NCBI GenBank assembly: GCA_946186495.1
Contig: CAMHNQ010000006.1
Location: 23,796 to 87,795 of the forward strand
Reading direction: 5' to 3'
Source of the DNA: an uncultured Bacteroidales bacterium
GTDB lineage: Bacteria; Bacteroidota; Bacteroidia; Bacteroidales; WCHB1-69
DNA length: 64,000 nucleotides
The notes under the pieces were generated by a model, which made no database searches, had not been told where the DNA came from, and saw only the letters and a program-made list of their open reading frames with translations. Below, piece by piece: positions 44,909-54,656 of the stretch; the first letter of the stretch is position 1, and every line of letters starts with the position of its first letter. A program made the translations under genes and the position numbers.

Positions 44909-45856
44909 TCAACTCTGATACAGTCCGCGACCTGTCTTCACAATTCGTCCGCTTTCACGCAAATCAACAATCAACCGGTCAAGGATGCCGTTGATGAAAA
45001 CCTTGCTTTTGTCAGAACTGTACCACTTTGCTATCTCAATATACTCGTTCAAGGTGACTTTGACAGGGATAGAGGGAAATTCCAGCAGTTCACACAATGC
45101 CATCTTCATAAGGAGCATATCCATATTGATGACGCGTTCCAACTCCCAGTTCTGGAGTTTTTCCTCTATCATTTTGGTATATTCGGCTGCATGTTCCACG
45201 GTTTTTCGGAACAATTGTCTGCAGAATTGCTCGTCTTCCACACTCTTAAAAAGCGAATCGATTTTGCAATCGTCACATTTATCCTCCTTGAAATCCTTCA
45301 CATTTTGGTAGAACATCAGCATGGCTTCCTCGTAGTCGTCAATCCAATGCGTGTTTTTCTCCCCCAAAAACCAGTGCAGCAAATCGTTGGTGGCAAAGAC
45401 TTTTTCGATAATGGTCAGCACAAGTTTCTTGTCTTCAGCATAATTGTTTTCGCGATTTGACATATAAACCTGATATTCAGGCAATTGTTCAATTTCACGA
45501 TACAGCCTGGCAATCAAATCTGTGTCGTCCTCCCATTTGATATGATGTTTCGGCAGGAGCGTATTCAAAGATTTGTTCGTTTCTATTTGGCGAATCAGCA
45601 AATTGTTCACGAACTTGTTGTTCGGATTCAGGTCTTCATCCGTCGGGTTGTATTTTTCTTTGAGGCTCTCCAGTTTTTTCAGGCGATAGAAGGTGATTTC
45701 AGGCAGCAGGGCAAACAGCCACAGGAACAGTTCATAACTGCCCCGGATGGCTTTCACCAAATCGTTCTCATAGCTGCGTAAATCAGCCTTGGGGTTGGCG
45801 TTGTACGCATACAGAGCCTGCATCGTCTTGATTCGCAAATAGTGGCGACTTACCAT
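44909..45856 (-). CDS. nusB: Transcription antitermination factor NusB (long form)
   Basis: 315 residues, about twice the size of E. coli NusB. The N-terminus SRHYLRIKTMQALYAYN is the NusB start, and the C-terminal LLMKMALCELLEFPSIPVKVTLNEYIEIAKWYSSDKSKVFINGIL region is the conserved core (last helices and RNA-binding face). The extra 150 residues in the middle are typical of Bacteroidota. With NusE (S10) it binds boxA RNA and prevents early termination in rRNA operons. First gene of the nusB-coaE operon. Confidence 0.93.
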   Translation of the reverse strand: MVSRHYLRIKTMQALYAYNANPKADLRSYENDLVKAIRGSYELFLWLFALLPEITFYRLKKLESLKEKYNPTDEDLNPNNKFVNNLLIRQIETNKSLNTLLPKHHIKWEDDTDLIARLYREIEQLPEYQVYMSNRENNYAEDKKLVLTIIEKVFATNDLLHWFLGEKNTHWIDDYEEAMLMFYQNVKDFKEDKCDDCKIDSLFKSVEDEQFCRQLFRKTVEHAAEYTKMIEEKLQNWELERVINMDMLLMKMALCELLEFPSIPVKVTLNEYIEIAKWYSSDKSKVFINGILDRLIVDLRESGRIVKTGRGLYQS

Positions 45857-45885
45857 AACAGATAATTGCTTTTTATTCTAAGATA

Positions 45886-46833
45886 TTATCGCAGCGTGAA
45901 ATATGTTTCTCCAAGGAACTGGTCGTCAGTGTATAGCTGTACGCTGTACTGCCCTTTGATGGCTTTGTCATCTGACATCAGATCCCAATTCATGGAGATA
46001 TTCTCGGCTTTACCTTTATAATTGACCACTGTCTTGCAAGAATATTGTAACCGCTGACCGTTGTGCACGAAGGAATAGGTGTCTCCTGAGCCCATTGTCA
46101 GCACCTTGCCGGTCTCCGGAATGGCAATACGGCAATAGACATTGACAGGACCGGGTTCAATCAGTGAATTTTCGCCCAGCATCAGCGTGGTTTTAATACG
46201 TTTCACCTTGTTAGCCTTCTCCGTTGGTTCTTCGGTGCCCTTGTTTCTTACCAAATAACCGGAACTCTTTATATTGTAGGCCTTGAACGTAGCGGCGTTA
46301 CTGATTTTTTGCGATAAATCATCATTGGATTTCTGAATATTGCGGGTCACTTCGCGCTCTTGCTCCAACGTGGCACGTACCTGCTGGTTTTCTTCCTTCA
46401 GGGCTTTGTTTTCCTGATAGAGCTGGTCCATCTCCTTCACATACTCCTGAGAGATATTCTGGAGACGGGCAAGCTGTTTCTTGATGCGGTTATAGTCTGC
46501 CTGCGAATTGATCAGTTTTTCAATCTCCGCCGCATTCGCCATGATGATGCTGTCTTTCTCGCTCAACTGCTCGGAAAGCTCGCCATATTGCTCCTTGATA
46601 CGGTTATGCTCCTCCAAAAGGGCATCCAACTCGTTCTGCAGTTCCACATTTTTGTTCTCGACCTCGGTATAGACCTTGTTAATGGTCGGTTTTGCAAAAC
46701 GGGCGAAATAGATTGTGCTACAGAGTAGCAATCCTGACAACACGCCTAAAATAATCACCCACTTCTTCAACGGGTTTTCCTGGTTTGAACCCGGGTTTTG
46801 TCCCGCATAATTCATTGAACTTGTGCTTTCCAT
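45886..46833 (-). CDS. Single-pass membrane protein with long coiled coil
   Basis: 315 residues. Short cytoplasmic N-terminus, one membrane helix (about 27-46), a coiled coil over about residues 55-175 (heptads rich in Glu, Gln, Asn, Leu), then a beta-rich C-terminal domain (about 190-315, ending ETYFTLR). No enzymatic motif. The layout is common in Bacteroidota and often mislabelled as a chromosome partitioning protein. It ends 29 bases before nusB on the same strand, so it may be cotranscribed with it. Confidence 0.8.
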   Translation of the reverse strand: MESTSSMNYAGQNPGSNQENPLKKWVIILGVLSGLLLCSTIYFARFAKPTINKVYTEVENKNVELQNELDALLEEHNRIKEQYGELSEQLSEKDSIIMANAAEIEKLINSQADYNRIKKQLARLQNISQEYVKEMDQLYQENKALKEENQQVRATLEQEREVTRNIQKSNDDLSQKISNAATFKAYNIKSSGYLVRNKGTEEPTEKANKVKRIKTTLMLGENSLIEPGPVNVYCRIAIPETGKVLTMGSGDTYSFVHNGQRLQYSCKTVVNYKGKAENISMNWDLMSDDKAIKGQYSVQLYTDDQFLGETYFTLR

Positions 46834-46898
46834 ATTACTCTATTGTTTTTTTCTTGAACGAAATTAACGATAACTCTCAAAAAAAAGTATTTGTTGAT

Positions 46899-48545
46899 TT
46901 ATTTCTTTTCCAAATAAGCCCTTAACTCTTGGGATAAGTAAAACGTATTGTTTTTGTCAACATAGACAATCACAGAATTCAGATCAACCCGTTTCTTGTT
47001 GAACGTCACATAGTTCGCATAGCTGTCCGCCACCAAGACATTTTTCCCGTTCTTGACCGTCAAACGCCGGTTGTATTTGTCGATGCTGTCAATTTTCACT
47101 TCATAACCCTCAAAAACCTTATGATGGTCAGCATAGATTTCTTCGGTAAGCCGGTTCATTTTCCCTGTCAAGCCCATTTGGCGACACAAATAATTGAAGA
47201 TGTCCACATTGGTACTGACACCAGTAAGTATATCATTTTGAGGGTGATACATAGCCAAGAAGACATTTTCGATGGTATGGCCGAATGTGGTGAACCCGAA
47301 ATAGGTACGACCATAGAGTACTTGGCTGAGCATCTTGCACATGGAGAGATTGTTTTGGCGTTCCTCTTTCGGAAGCGGGGAATTGTCAAAGTCGCTGGCT
47401 GTGGTCAAGTAGGTGATTTCAGCGGGTTGCGGGGTAAAGCCGAAATAGGTTTCGAAAAGTCGAGGCCATTCGGAGGTGTCTGCCTTTTTCAGTTTATCGC
47501 TCATGGTATAGTTGGAGAGTTTGTAGTTGTCAATGGGACTCATCAGCTGTTGAAGAGAAAGTTTGTCATAGCCGTGATTAGACTTCGCATTGCCTATCGT
47601 GACGGAACCGGTGCCATGGTCGGGAAGGATAACGATGGCCGTTTCGCCGTTCTCCTTGGCAAAGCGAAACGCCTCCTCACAAGCCTTGTCAAATTCAAGA
47701 AACTCTATCAGGGCGTTTTTCGCGTCGTTGTCATGGGCTGCCCAATCCACCTTGCTGCCTTCTACCATGAGAAAGAAGCCGTCGGGGTTCTGAGAAAGCA
47801 GGTTGATAGCCTTTCGGGTCATTTCGGCCAAGGAGGGTGTTTTTTGGTGGTCTGCTTCTAACCAATAAGGCATGGAGCTTTCCCCGAACAACGCCCACAC
47901 AGGAGTTTTCTGGCATTTTCTAAAACCCTCAATATCATCTAAATACACACTATACCCTTCATCCTTTAGATCGTTCTGGAGGTTTTCGCTCAAATAACTG
48001 ACACCCCCTGCCACCACAACATCCAGATGATTGTGAACCATTTGCGGAATAATGACATTATATTTGCTTCGGGAATAGGTGTGTGCAGAACAGTCGGCGG
48101 GAGTGGCATGAGGGAACTCACAGGTCACAACAAGGCCTGTGGATTTGTTTTGCAGAATTTTGGCGGCTTCCAAAACAGTGGCCAAAGGTTGGTACGCACG
48201 TTTCGGGTCCACAGGAAGCAGATCGTGGTCGGTTGCCACTGGGTAGGTAGAGATGAAGCCTGTCTGGGAAGGCATGCCGGAAACGTAGCAGGAGGTTGTC
48301 GGGGCGGAATCCCCGATGGGGGCATCTGAGGAATGGGTCCGGACGAGGCCACATATGTAAGGATCAATGAAAAGTGTATTTTGGGTGGAATCCAGATAAG
48401 TTTGATACCAACGGGCAGCAGAAAGCAGGCTGGTGGAGGTGCCATCAGTAATCAAAAGTATTACGTTCTTAACGGGCAAAGGTTGCGCCATGGAACATAA
48501 CACTATGAAACTCAATATATTATAAAGAACGAGGCGTTTCATCAT
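46899..48545 (-). CDS. Alkaline phosphatase
   Basis: 548 residues (547 if the second ATG is used) with a signal peptide (about 1-20). LLITDGTS holds a metal-binding Asp; GDSAPTTSCYVSG holds the nucleophile, Ser80, in the D-S-A context of PhoA. MVEGSKVDWAAHDND, ILPDHGTGSVTIG and a late His supply further metal ligands. It hydrolyses phosphate monoesters in the periplasm. The C-terminal 60 residues, with KNVLVADSYANY, form an extra beta-rich end not found in E. coli PhoA. Confidence 0.92.
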   Translation of the reverse strand: MMKRLVLYNILSFIVLCSMAQPLPVKNVILLITDGTSTSLLSAARWYQTYLDSTQNTLFIDPYICGLVRTHSSDAPIGDSAPTTSCYVSGMPSQTGFISTYPVATDHDLLPVDPKRAYQPLATVLEAAKILQNKSTGLVVTCEFPHATPADCSAHTYSRSKYNVIIPQMVHNHLDVVVAGGVSYLSENLQNDLKDEGYSVYLDDIEGFRKCQKTPVWALFGESSMPYWLEADHQKTPSLAEMTRKAINLLSQNPDGFFLMVEGSKVDWAAHDNDAKNALIEFLEFDKACEEAFRFAKENGETAIVILPDHGTGSVTIGNAKSNHGYDKLSLQQLMSPIDNYKLSNYTMSDKLKKADTSEWPRLFETYFGFTPQPAEITYLTTASDFDNSPLPKEERQNNLSMCKMLSQVLYGRTYFGFTTFGHTIENVFLAMYHPQNDILTGVSTNVDIFNYLCRQMGLTGKMNRLTEEIYADHHKVFEGYEVKIDSIDKYNRRLTVKNGKNVLVADSYANYVTFNKKRVDLNSVIVYVDKNNTFYLSQELRAYLEKK

Positions 48546-48565
48546 TTTACACTTTTTACAAAGCG

Positions 48566-48573
48566 CAAAGGTA
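48566..48573 (-). promoter_or_regulatory. -7 box for alkaline phosphatase
   Basis: TACCTTTG on the minus strand, 21 bases before the ATG at 48545. No Pho-box-like repeat is visible. Confidence 0.5.
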
Positions 48574-48611
48574 CATAAAATTCAAATACGCGCAGTTGTG
48601 TGAATTTTATG

Positions 48612-49676
48612 TTATTGGCATCCGGTCAGTTTTGCGGCTGCCATATAGGGTGAAATCTGCTTGGAGCGGATCTGCGGAAGAAGTCGCTCAATTTCCTTTT
48701 GCGTGTCGGGGTTATTGTAGAAACGGTTCTGTAACGTGAAGTCAATCCAATGATAGAAAATATTGACCAATTGTTTGTTACGGTTGCTTTCAAAACTACC
48801 GTTCGCACGCGTTTGGTTCACAAAGTCGTTAATGATGTGCCATACTTTGTCAAGGGCAAAGTTTTCCAACGCTGAGCAGACCTCAACCGGCACATCCCAG
48901 CCGTTGTCGTTTTTCGGAAAGAGCTTGAGGGCCGCGCGATATTGAGATGCCGCCGATTTTGCCTTGAGGAAGTTATCGCCATCAGCTTTGTTAATCACCA
49001 ATGCGTCAGCCATTTCCATAATACCGCGCTTAATCCCCTGCAATTCGTCCCCTGCCCCAGCCAGCATCAGCAGGAGGAAAAAATCGACCATGGACTTCAC
49101 GACGGTTTCCGACTGTCCCACGCCGACAGTTTCCACGATGATGGTATCGAAGCCGGCGGCCTCGCACAAGATGATGGACTCTCTGGTCTTCCGGGCGACG
49201 CCACCCAATGCGGAACCGGAAGGGGAAGGGCGGATAAAGGCGTTCGGATCGACCGAAAGGGTCTCCATACGTGTCTTGTCTCCCAAAATGCTGCCTTTGG
49301 TCCGTTCGCTCGAAGGGTCGATAGCCAATACCGCCAATTTATGCCCCTGGGAGGTCAGCATTCCGCCAAATGATTCGATGAATGTGCTTTTGCCCACGCC
49401 CGGCACGCCTGTAATGCCAATGCGCAATGATTCACCGGAGTGAGGCAGGCAACGTTCTATAATGGATTGTGCCATAGCGATATGAGACGGATTCTCACTC
49501 TCTATCATGGTAATGGCGCGACTGAGGATGGTGCGGTTTCCTGCCAGGATTCCCTTCACAAAGTCGTCCACAGTGAGTTCCTGTTTCCTGCATCGCCTGA
49601 AATTCGGGTTCACCTGCATGGGCTGCTCCACACCCGCGCGTTCTGTCAAAGCCGATTCGTAGTAAGGGTTTGCCAT
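48612..49676 (-). CDS. meaB: MeaB/ArgK-family GTPase, methylmalonyl-CoA mutase chaperone
   Basis: 354 residues. RIGITGVPGVGKSTFIESFG is the P-loop, LAIDPSSERTKGSILGDKTRM the switch region with the family signature, ETVGVGQSE the G3 region, and VINKADGDN the NKxD motif. It guards and reloads B12-dependent methylmalonyl-CoA mutase, which carries propionate-succinate interconversion in many Bacteroidota; the mutase genes are not in this window. It starts directly at the stop of lon (no gap), so they are cotranscribed. Confidence 0.94.
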   Translation of the reverse strand: MANPYYESALTERAGVEQPMQVNPNFRRCRKQELTVDDFVKGILAGNRTILSRAITMIESENPSHIAMAQSIIERCLPHSGESLRIGITGVPGVGKSTFIESFGGMLTSQGHKLAVLAIDPSSERTKGSILGDKTRMETLSVDPNAFIRPSPSGSALGGVARKTRESIILCEAAGFDTIIVETVGVGQSETVVKSMVDFFLLLMLAGAGDELQGIKRGIMEMADALVINKADGDNFLKAKSAASQYRAALKLFPKNDNGWDVPVEVCSALENFALDKVWHIINDFVNQTRANGSFESNRNKQLVNIFYHWIDFTLQNRFYNNPDTQKEIERLLPQIRSKQISPYMAAAKLTGCQ

Positions 49677-52100
49677 TTATTTCCAGTTGAAATTGAATTT
49701 CACAGCATCCACCATCGATTCGAAATAGTGGAACGTCATACCCTCAATGAAGTTCTCCTTGATGTCGCTTATGTCCTTCTCATTTTCTTTGGACATCACG
49801 ATATCTAAGATGCCACAGCGCTTCGCAGCCAGGATTTTCTCCTTGATACCGCCTACGGGAAGCAATTTTCCGCGGAGAGTGATTTCCCCCGTCATCGCCA
49901 CCCTTTCACGCACAGGGGTTTTTGTGAATGCGGACACTAAGGCGGTCAAGATGGTGATACCCGCCGACGGACCGTCTTTCGGAGTGGCGCCCTCCGGCAC
50001 ATGGATATGCACTTTTTTGTTATTGAAGTCCGAGGCATCGATATGGTAGTCTGAGGCGTGCGCTTTCAGGTACTCATAAGCAATGGTGGCCGACTCTTTC
50101 ATGACATCGCCGAGGTTGCCGGTAAGGGTCATCTCACCTTTGCCTGGACTGGTCAAGGCCTCCACAAAGAGGATTTCGCCACCGACGGATGTCCATGCAA
50201 GTCCGGTAGCCACACCATAAACGTCCTTGTCCAAGGCCTTTTCCATCTTGAAGATAGGTGACCCGAGAATCTCTTTCAATTCTTCTGGTTGAACAACAGG
50301 GGACATCGAGCCTTCCTGGACGAGTTGCGCAGCGCGTTTGCGGATGATTTTGGCAATCGTGCGTTCCAATCCGCGAACGCCCGACTCGCGGGTGTAGTCG
50401 TTGATGATCACCTTGACCGTCTCCTCGGGAAGACTCAATTGATCTGGATTTAAACCATTGTCATTCAGTTGTTTCGGAATCAGGTGTTTCATCGCGATAG
50501 CCAGTTTCTCTTCTGCGATATACCCTGGGATATCGATAATCTCCATGCGGTCGAGCAGCGCGGGATGAATGTTGTTGAGATTGTTGGCCGTGGCAATAAA
50601 GAGCACTTTCGACAAATCAAACGGTGTTTCAAGGTAATTGTCGTTGAATGTGCTGTTTTGCTCGGGATCCATCACTTCAAGCAACGCCGCCGACGGGTCT
50701 CCGTTAACCCCCATGCCCGACACCTTATCTATCTCGTCAAGGACAAACACGGGGTTGGCGTAACCCACCTTGCGCATATTCTGGATAATGCGGCCTGGCA
50801 TGGCCCCGATGTAGGTTTTCCGATGACCCCGGATTTCGGCTTCGTCATGGACACCACCGAGCGATATGCGGACATATTTCCGACCTATTGCCTCGGCGAT
50901 GGAACGGCCAAGAGAGGTTTTGCCGACACCCGGAGGGCCTGCCAAACAGAGAATCGGAGACTTCATGTCGCCTTTCAGCTTCAGGACGGCCAGATACTCG
51001 ACAATGCGCTCTTTCACCTTGTCCAATCCATAATGGTCCCTGTCAAGCGTTTCGCGAGTTTTCGCCAAGTCAAAATTGTCCTCGCTATACTCATTCCACG
51101 GCAGATCGAGCATTAACTCCAAATAGTTGAGCTGCACGGAGTAATCGGGGGACATATAATTGGTACGTTGTAATTTCTTAAATTCTTTTTCGAAAAGTTC
51201 TGCCGTTTCCTTGTCCCATTTCTTCTTGGAGGCGCGTTCCCTTATCTCGTCGAAATCCTTTTCCGTGGAAGGGCCTCCCAGCTCTTCCTGGATGGTCTTC
51301 ATCTGCTGGTTGAGGATGTACTCTCGCTGCTGCTTTTCCAGTTCTTTGCTCGATTTGGTATGTATTTGGTGTTTTATTTCAACAACTTGCAGTTCATGAG
51401 TCAAGAGAGAGAGTACTTTGTCTGCGCGTTCGGATATGTCGCGAGTCTCCAGAATATCCTGCTTTTCCGAAACGTCGAGAGAGAGGTTGGAAACGATGAA
51501 ATTCAGTAAGAAGGAGTTGCTTTCAATGTTGTTGATGGCGGACATTGCGTCACGGGGAGTGCCCGGGGTAAGTTGCATGATGTTACCCAACGTTTCGCGA
51601 ATCATGATTAATTTCGCCTTGAACTCCTCAGAGCGAAGTACTTCTGTATCCAAGTCGTTGGTGGCGAATGGATGTGCCTCACAACGGTAGTAAGGGCGTG
51701 ACTGAAGCACGCGCCCGACCTCGAACGGTTTGACTCCCTGAACCACCATCATAACGTTGCCGTCCGGGATGTTGAGGGTTTTGAGGATTCGTGCAATTGT
51801 CCCTACACGATACATGTCCTTGATTGTGGGGTCCTCAACACTGTTGTCTCGCTGCGCCACAACGCCAATCGGATCATCGCCGTTGGCACAGTCCCGTGCC
51901 AGTCGCAAAGACTTTTCCCGCCCGACAGTGATGGGGATTACCATACCGGGGAACAAGACCGTGTTTCGCAATGGGAGTAGGGCCACTGAATCCGGGATGG
52001 CTTCCTCGTTCATTCTGGCCTCGTCATCTTGTGAAAGGATGGGGATCACGTTGGACTCCCCGTTCATAAAACCACCTGCGGCAAAGATATCTTTAATCAT
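49677..52100 (-). CDS. lon: ATP-dependent protease Lon
   Basis: 807 residues from ATG 52100; ATG 52067 (796 residues) is a serious alternative because a TATCTTTG box lies between the two. The N-terminal substrate domain starts at [34 protein letters not shown] is Walker A; the C-terminal protease has [11 protein letters not shown] with the catalytic Ser and [10 protein letters not shown] with the catalytic Lys. It degrades misfolded and regulatory proteins in the cytoplasm. Followed without gap by meaB. Confidence 0.97.
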   Translation of the reverse strand: MIKDIFAAGGFMNGESNVIPILSQDDEARMNEEAIPDSVALLPLRNTVLFPGMVIPITVGREKSLRLARDCANGDDPIGVVAQRDNSVEDPTIKDMYRVGTIARILKTLNIPDGNVMMVVQGVKPFEVGRVLQSRPYYRCEAHPFATNDLDTEVLRSEEFKAKLIMIRETLGNIMQLTPGTPRDAMSAINNIESNSFLLNFIVSNLSLDVSEKQDILETRDISERADKVLSLLTHELQVVEIKHQIHTKSSKELEKQQREYILNQQMKTIQEELGGPSTEKDFDEIRERASKKKWDKETAELFEKEFKKLQRTNYMSPDYSVQLNYLELMLDLPWNEYSEDNFDLAKTRETLDRDHYGLDKVKERIVEYLAVLKLKGDMKSPILCLAGPPGVGKTSLGRSIAEAIGRKYVRISLGGVHDEAEIRGHRKTYIGAMPGRIIQNMRKVGYANPVFVLDEIDKVSGMGVNGDPSAALLEVMDPEQNSTFNDNYLETPFDLSKVLFIATANNLNNIHPALLDRMEIIDIPGYIAEEKLAIAMKHLIPKQLNDNGLNPDQLSLPEETVKVIINDYTRESGVRGLERTIAKIIRKRAAQLVQEGSMSPVVQPEELKEILGSPIFKMEKALDKDVYGVATGLAWTSVGGEILFVEALTSPGKGEMTLTGNLGDVMKESATIAYEYLKAHASDYHIDASDFNNKKVHIHVPEGATPKDGPSAGITILTALVSAFTKTPVRERVAMTGEITLRGKLLPVGGIKEKILAAKRCGILDIVMSKENEKDISDIKENFIEGMTFHYFESMVDAVKFNFNWK
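52082..52089 (-). promoter_or_regulatory. Possible -7 box inside the lon 5' end
   Basis: TATCTTTG on the minus strand, overlapping codons 4-6 of the longer lon reading frame. If it is active, translation must start at 52067. The nearest TTG is only 13 bases upstream, shorter than usual. Confidence 0.35.
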
Positions 52101-52116
52101 TTCAAGAAGTTAGTAT

Positions 52117-52153
52117 AAAAAAAATGACCTTTTTCGGGCTACAAAAAAGGTCA
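52117..52153 (-). terminator. Rho-independent terminator of rpmE
   Basis: Minus strand: TGACCTTTTT pairs with AAAAAGGTCA around GTAGCCCG-type loop bases, followed by eight T residues. It ends the rpmE transcript 23 bases after its stop codon. Confidence 0.88.
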
Positions 52154-52154
52154 G

Positions 52155-52162
52155 CAAAAGTA
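52155..52162 (-). promoter_or_regulatory. Possible -7 box for lon, next to the rpmE terminator
   Basis: TACTTTTG on the minus strand. A start site a few bases on would put the rpmE terminator hairpin at the very 5' end of the lon mRNA. Confidence 0.4.
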
Positions 52163-52175
52163 CGAATTATATGAA

Positions 52176-52445
52176 TTACTTCGTCTTACCGGCGTCAAAA
52201 TGACGGGCATACTTGTTACGGAATTTATCCACACGGCCAGCGGTGTCAACCAGCTTCATTTTACCGGTGAAGAAAGGGTGAGAGGTGCTGGAAATCTCTA
52301 ACTTCACGAGCGGATACTCATTTCCGTCTTCCCATACAATCGTGTCTTTCGTGTTGACCGTTGACTTGGTCAGGAACGCGTAATCATTCGACATGTCCTT
52401 GAAAACCACGTTTCTATACTCCTTCGGATGGATGTCTTTTTTCAT
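52176..52445 (-). CDS. rpmE2: 50S ribosomal protein L31 type B
   Basis: 89 residues. [19 protein letters not shown] at the start, [19 protein letters not shown], and [21 protein letters not shown] are the type B signatures. The zinc-binding cysteines of type A are absent, so it is the zinc-independent form. Single-gene transcript with its own promoter and terminator. Confidence 0.97.
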   Translation of the reverse strand: MKKDIHPKEYRNVVFKDMSNDYAFLTKSTVNTKDTIVWEDGNEYPLVKLEISSTSHPFFTGKMKLVDTAGRVDKFRNKYARHFDAGKTK

Positions 52446-52482
52446 AGTATCTTATATTTTTTTAGTCATTAAAATTGGACGG

Positions 52483-52490
52483 CAAAAATA
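52483..52490 (-). promoter_or_regulatory. -7 box for rpmE
   Basis: TATTTTTG on the minus strand, with a TTG 15 bases upstream (52506-52508) and the ATG 37 bases downstream. Confidence 0.6.
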
Positions 52491-52620
52491 CACTTTTTTT
52501 AATATCAACCCTCACTATTTGAAAAATTTTATTCAAAGCTCTTTTTCAGCATACCACAAGGTCTGGAAAATCGTTGCGTAAATCGCGACTGGGCGGTGCG
52601 CGGCGAGGCGTAAATGGCTG

Positions 52621-53646
52621 TCAGAACAGTTCGCCTTGGGTCGAGACATAACGTGACTTGCCGAGATGCTGGAACGCCAAATCGGTGGCTTCGCGTCCGC
52701 GTGGAGTCCGCATGAGATAGCCTTCCTGAATCAGGAACGGTTCATAGACTTCTTCAATGGTACCCGGATCTTCACCCACCGCAGTGGCGATAGTACTCAA
52801 GCCCACCGGTCCGCCCTTGAACTTCTCGATAATGGTACTCAGTATGCGGTTGTCCATCTCGTCAAGGCCGTGTTTGTCCACATTCAGCGCAGACAGGGCT
52901 ATTTGCGTGATGGGCAGGGTGATGGTTCCATCACCTTTGATTTGGGCGAAGTCTCGTACACGCCGCAGAAGCAGGTTGGCGATTCGAGGCGTGCCCCGAC
53001 TGCGGCTGGCAATCTCGTATGCGGCATCTTCGTCGATGGGGATTTCCAAGATGGAGGCCGAGCGTTTGATGATATTGCCGAGGGTTTGGGCATCGTAGTA
53101 CTGCAAGCGCAGGTTAATGCCGAAACGCGACCTTAACGGCGCTGTCAGCAGGCCCGACCGGGTGGTCGCCCCCACCAACGTGAACGGGTTGATGGAAATC
53201 TGCACGCTGCGGGCACTTGGTCCACTGTCTATCATGATGTCTATTTTGTAATCCTCCATTGCCGAATAAAGATACTCCTCCACTACAGGCGACAATCGAT
53301 GAATTTCATCAATGAAGAGGACATCATGCGGCTCCAGGTTGGTGAGCAGGCCGGCCAAGTCTCCGGGTTTGTCAATGACGGGTCCGGAGGTCACACGGAC
53401 ATTCACCCCCATTTCGTTGCCGATAATGTGCGACAGGGTGGTTTTCCCTAATCCCGGGGGGCCGTGCAGGAGCACATGGTCCAGGGCTTCGCCACGGCCT
53501 TTCGCCGCATGGACAAAAACCATCAGGTTTTCCAAAACCTGCTTTTGCCCTTGGAAGTCAGTGAACTGCGCAGGCCTTATCGCGCGCTCGAACTCTTTGT
53601 CCGAAGCCGAGAGATGTTGTTTTGTGGGATCCAGATTCTCGTTCAT
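52621..53646 (-). CDS. ruvB: Holliday junction helicase RuvB
   Basis: 341 residues. [19 protein letters not shown] is Walker [19 protein letters not shown]alker [20 protein letters not shown] sensor 1 and the arginine finger region, and the C-terminal winged helix ends in [12 protein letters not shown]. With RuvA it drives branch migration of Holliday junctions. Third gene of recA-TPR-ruvB, 6 bases after the TPR gene. ruvA and ruvC are not in the window. Confidence 0.97.
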   Translation of the reverse strand: MNENLDPTKQHLSASDKEFERAIRPAQFTDFQGQKQVLENLMVFVHAAKGRGEALDHVLLHGPPGLGKTTLSHIIGNEMGVNVRVTSGPVIDKPGDLAGLLTNLEPHDVLFIDEIHRLSPVVEEYLYSAMEDYKIDIMIDSGPSARSVQISINPFTLVGATTRSGLLTAPLRSRFGINLRLQYYDAQTLGNIIKRSASILEIPIDEDAAYEIASRSRGTPRIANLLLRRVRDFAQIKGDGTITLPITQIALSALNVDKHGLDEMDNRILSTIIEKFKGGPVGLSTIATAVGEDPGTIEEVYEPFLIQEGYLMRTPRGREATDLAFQHLGKSRYVSTQGELF

Positions 53647-53652
53647 GGGTAC

Positions 53653-54654
53653 TCAGTGTTGAAGTTTGTCCAGACGATTCAGCCCCAAAATGGCCGGTTC
53701 GAAATTCGTGGAGAGTTCCAGGGCCTCCTCATAATCCTTGCGCGCGGCCACATAGTTGCCCATATACTCGTACGCCACACCGCGATTGCATACCGCATAG
53801 ACGAATTTGGGATTAACCTGCAACACCCTGGTAAAGAGTTCTACGGCCTTGTCGTATTTTTTGAAATTCTCATCCAAATACAAGTATCCCAAGTTGTTGA
53901 GTGAAGGGATGTGCGTGGAGTCAATGGCTATGGCCGTCTTGTATTCCTGTTCGGCTTCTTCAAACTTGTCCATATCCTGGAACATCTTGCCCAGGTTATA
54001 GTGGATTTCAACATTGCCGGGATCCACTTTCAAGGCATTCTGATAGTAGGAGACGGCCATGGGGTCGTTTCTCTGCTGGTAGAAGTACCCGAGTTCCAGA
54101 TAGGCTTTCGTTTCGCGAGGATCTTGGTCAATGACCAATTGCAGCATACGAAGATACCCCACCGTATCCTGCATATCCTTGAGCATGAAAGCTTTGATAA
54201 GGTAGGCTTTCGGGTTGTGGGGCTGTCTCTGCGTAGCCTCGTCAATCGTTTTCTCGCAATCCTCAAACTGGCGGGTGTGAAATTGCAACTCGGCCAATTT
54301 CAGGCGTGCTTCGTTATTGTTCTCATCCGTGGAAATGGCTTTGAGCAGCATCTCTTCGGTCAAGTCGGTCTCATGCTGGGCAAAGTACAGGTCGGAAATC
54401 ATCACATAATACTTACTGCTGTCAGGTTGCAGCTTGATTGCAGTCTGCATATCGGCGATTCCCTTGTCAATCTCCTCATGCTGGTAATAGTAGTTTGCCC
54501 GCTTGTAGTAATTTTCCGCTCGTTTGGGATGCTTGTCTATGTTTATGCACAATTCGGCCAGCTCTTCGGGGAGGCCGGCGTATTGGTTCTTGTCTTTGCA
54601 TCCATGACAGCTGAAGAGAAGAGCTGCCAACAGCCAAATCAGGTGCTTTCTCAT
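53653..54654 (-). CDS. TPR-repeat lipoprotein
   Basis: 333 residues. The start (MRKHLIWLLAALLFSCHGC) reads as a lipoprotein signal, with Cys16 as the likely lipidated residue. At least seven TPR units of 34 residues follow (for example N-Y-Y-K-R-A-N-Y-Y-Y-Q-H-E-E, A-Y-L-E-L-G-Y-F-Y-Q-Q-R, I-H-Y-N-L-G-K-M-F-Q-D-M-D). It probably acts as a protein-protein scaffold at the outer membrane. Its place between recA and ruvB, 2 and 6 bases away, is odd for a lipoprotein. Confidence 0.88.
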   Translation of the reverse strand: MRKHLIWLLAALLFSCHGCKDKNQYAGLPEELAELCINIDKHPKRAENYYKRANYYYQHEEIDKGIADMQTAIKLQPDSSKYYVMISDLYFAQHETDLTEEMLLKAISTDENNNEARLKLAELQFHTRQFEDCEKTIDEATQRQPHNPKAYLIKAFMLKDMQDTVGYLRMLQLVIDQDPRETKAYLELGYFYQQRNDPMAVSYYQNALKVDPGNVEIHYNLGKMFQDMDKFEEAEQEYKTAIAIDSTHIPSLNNLGYLYLDENFKKYDKAVELFTRVLQVNPKFVYAVCNRGVAYEYMGNYVAARKDYEEALELSTNFEPAILGLNRLDKLQH

Positions 54655-54656
54655 TG

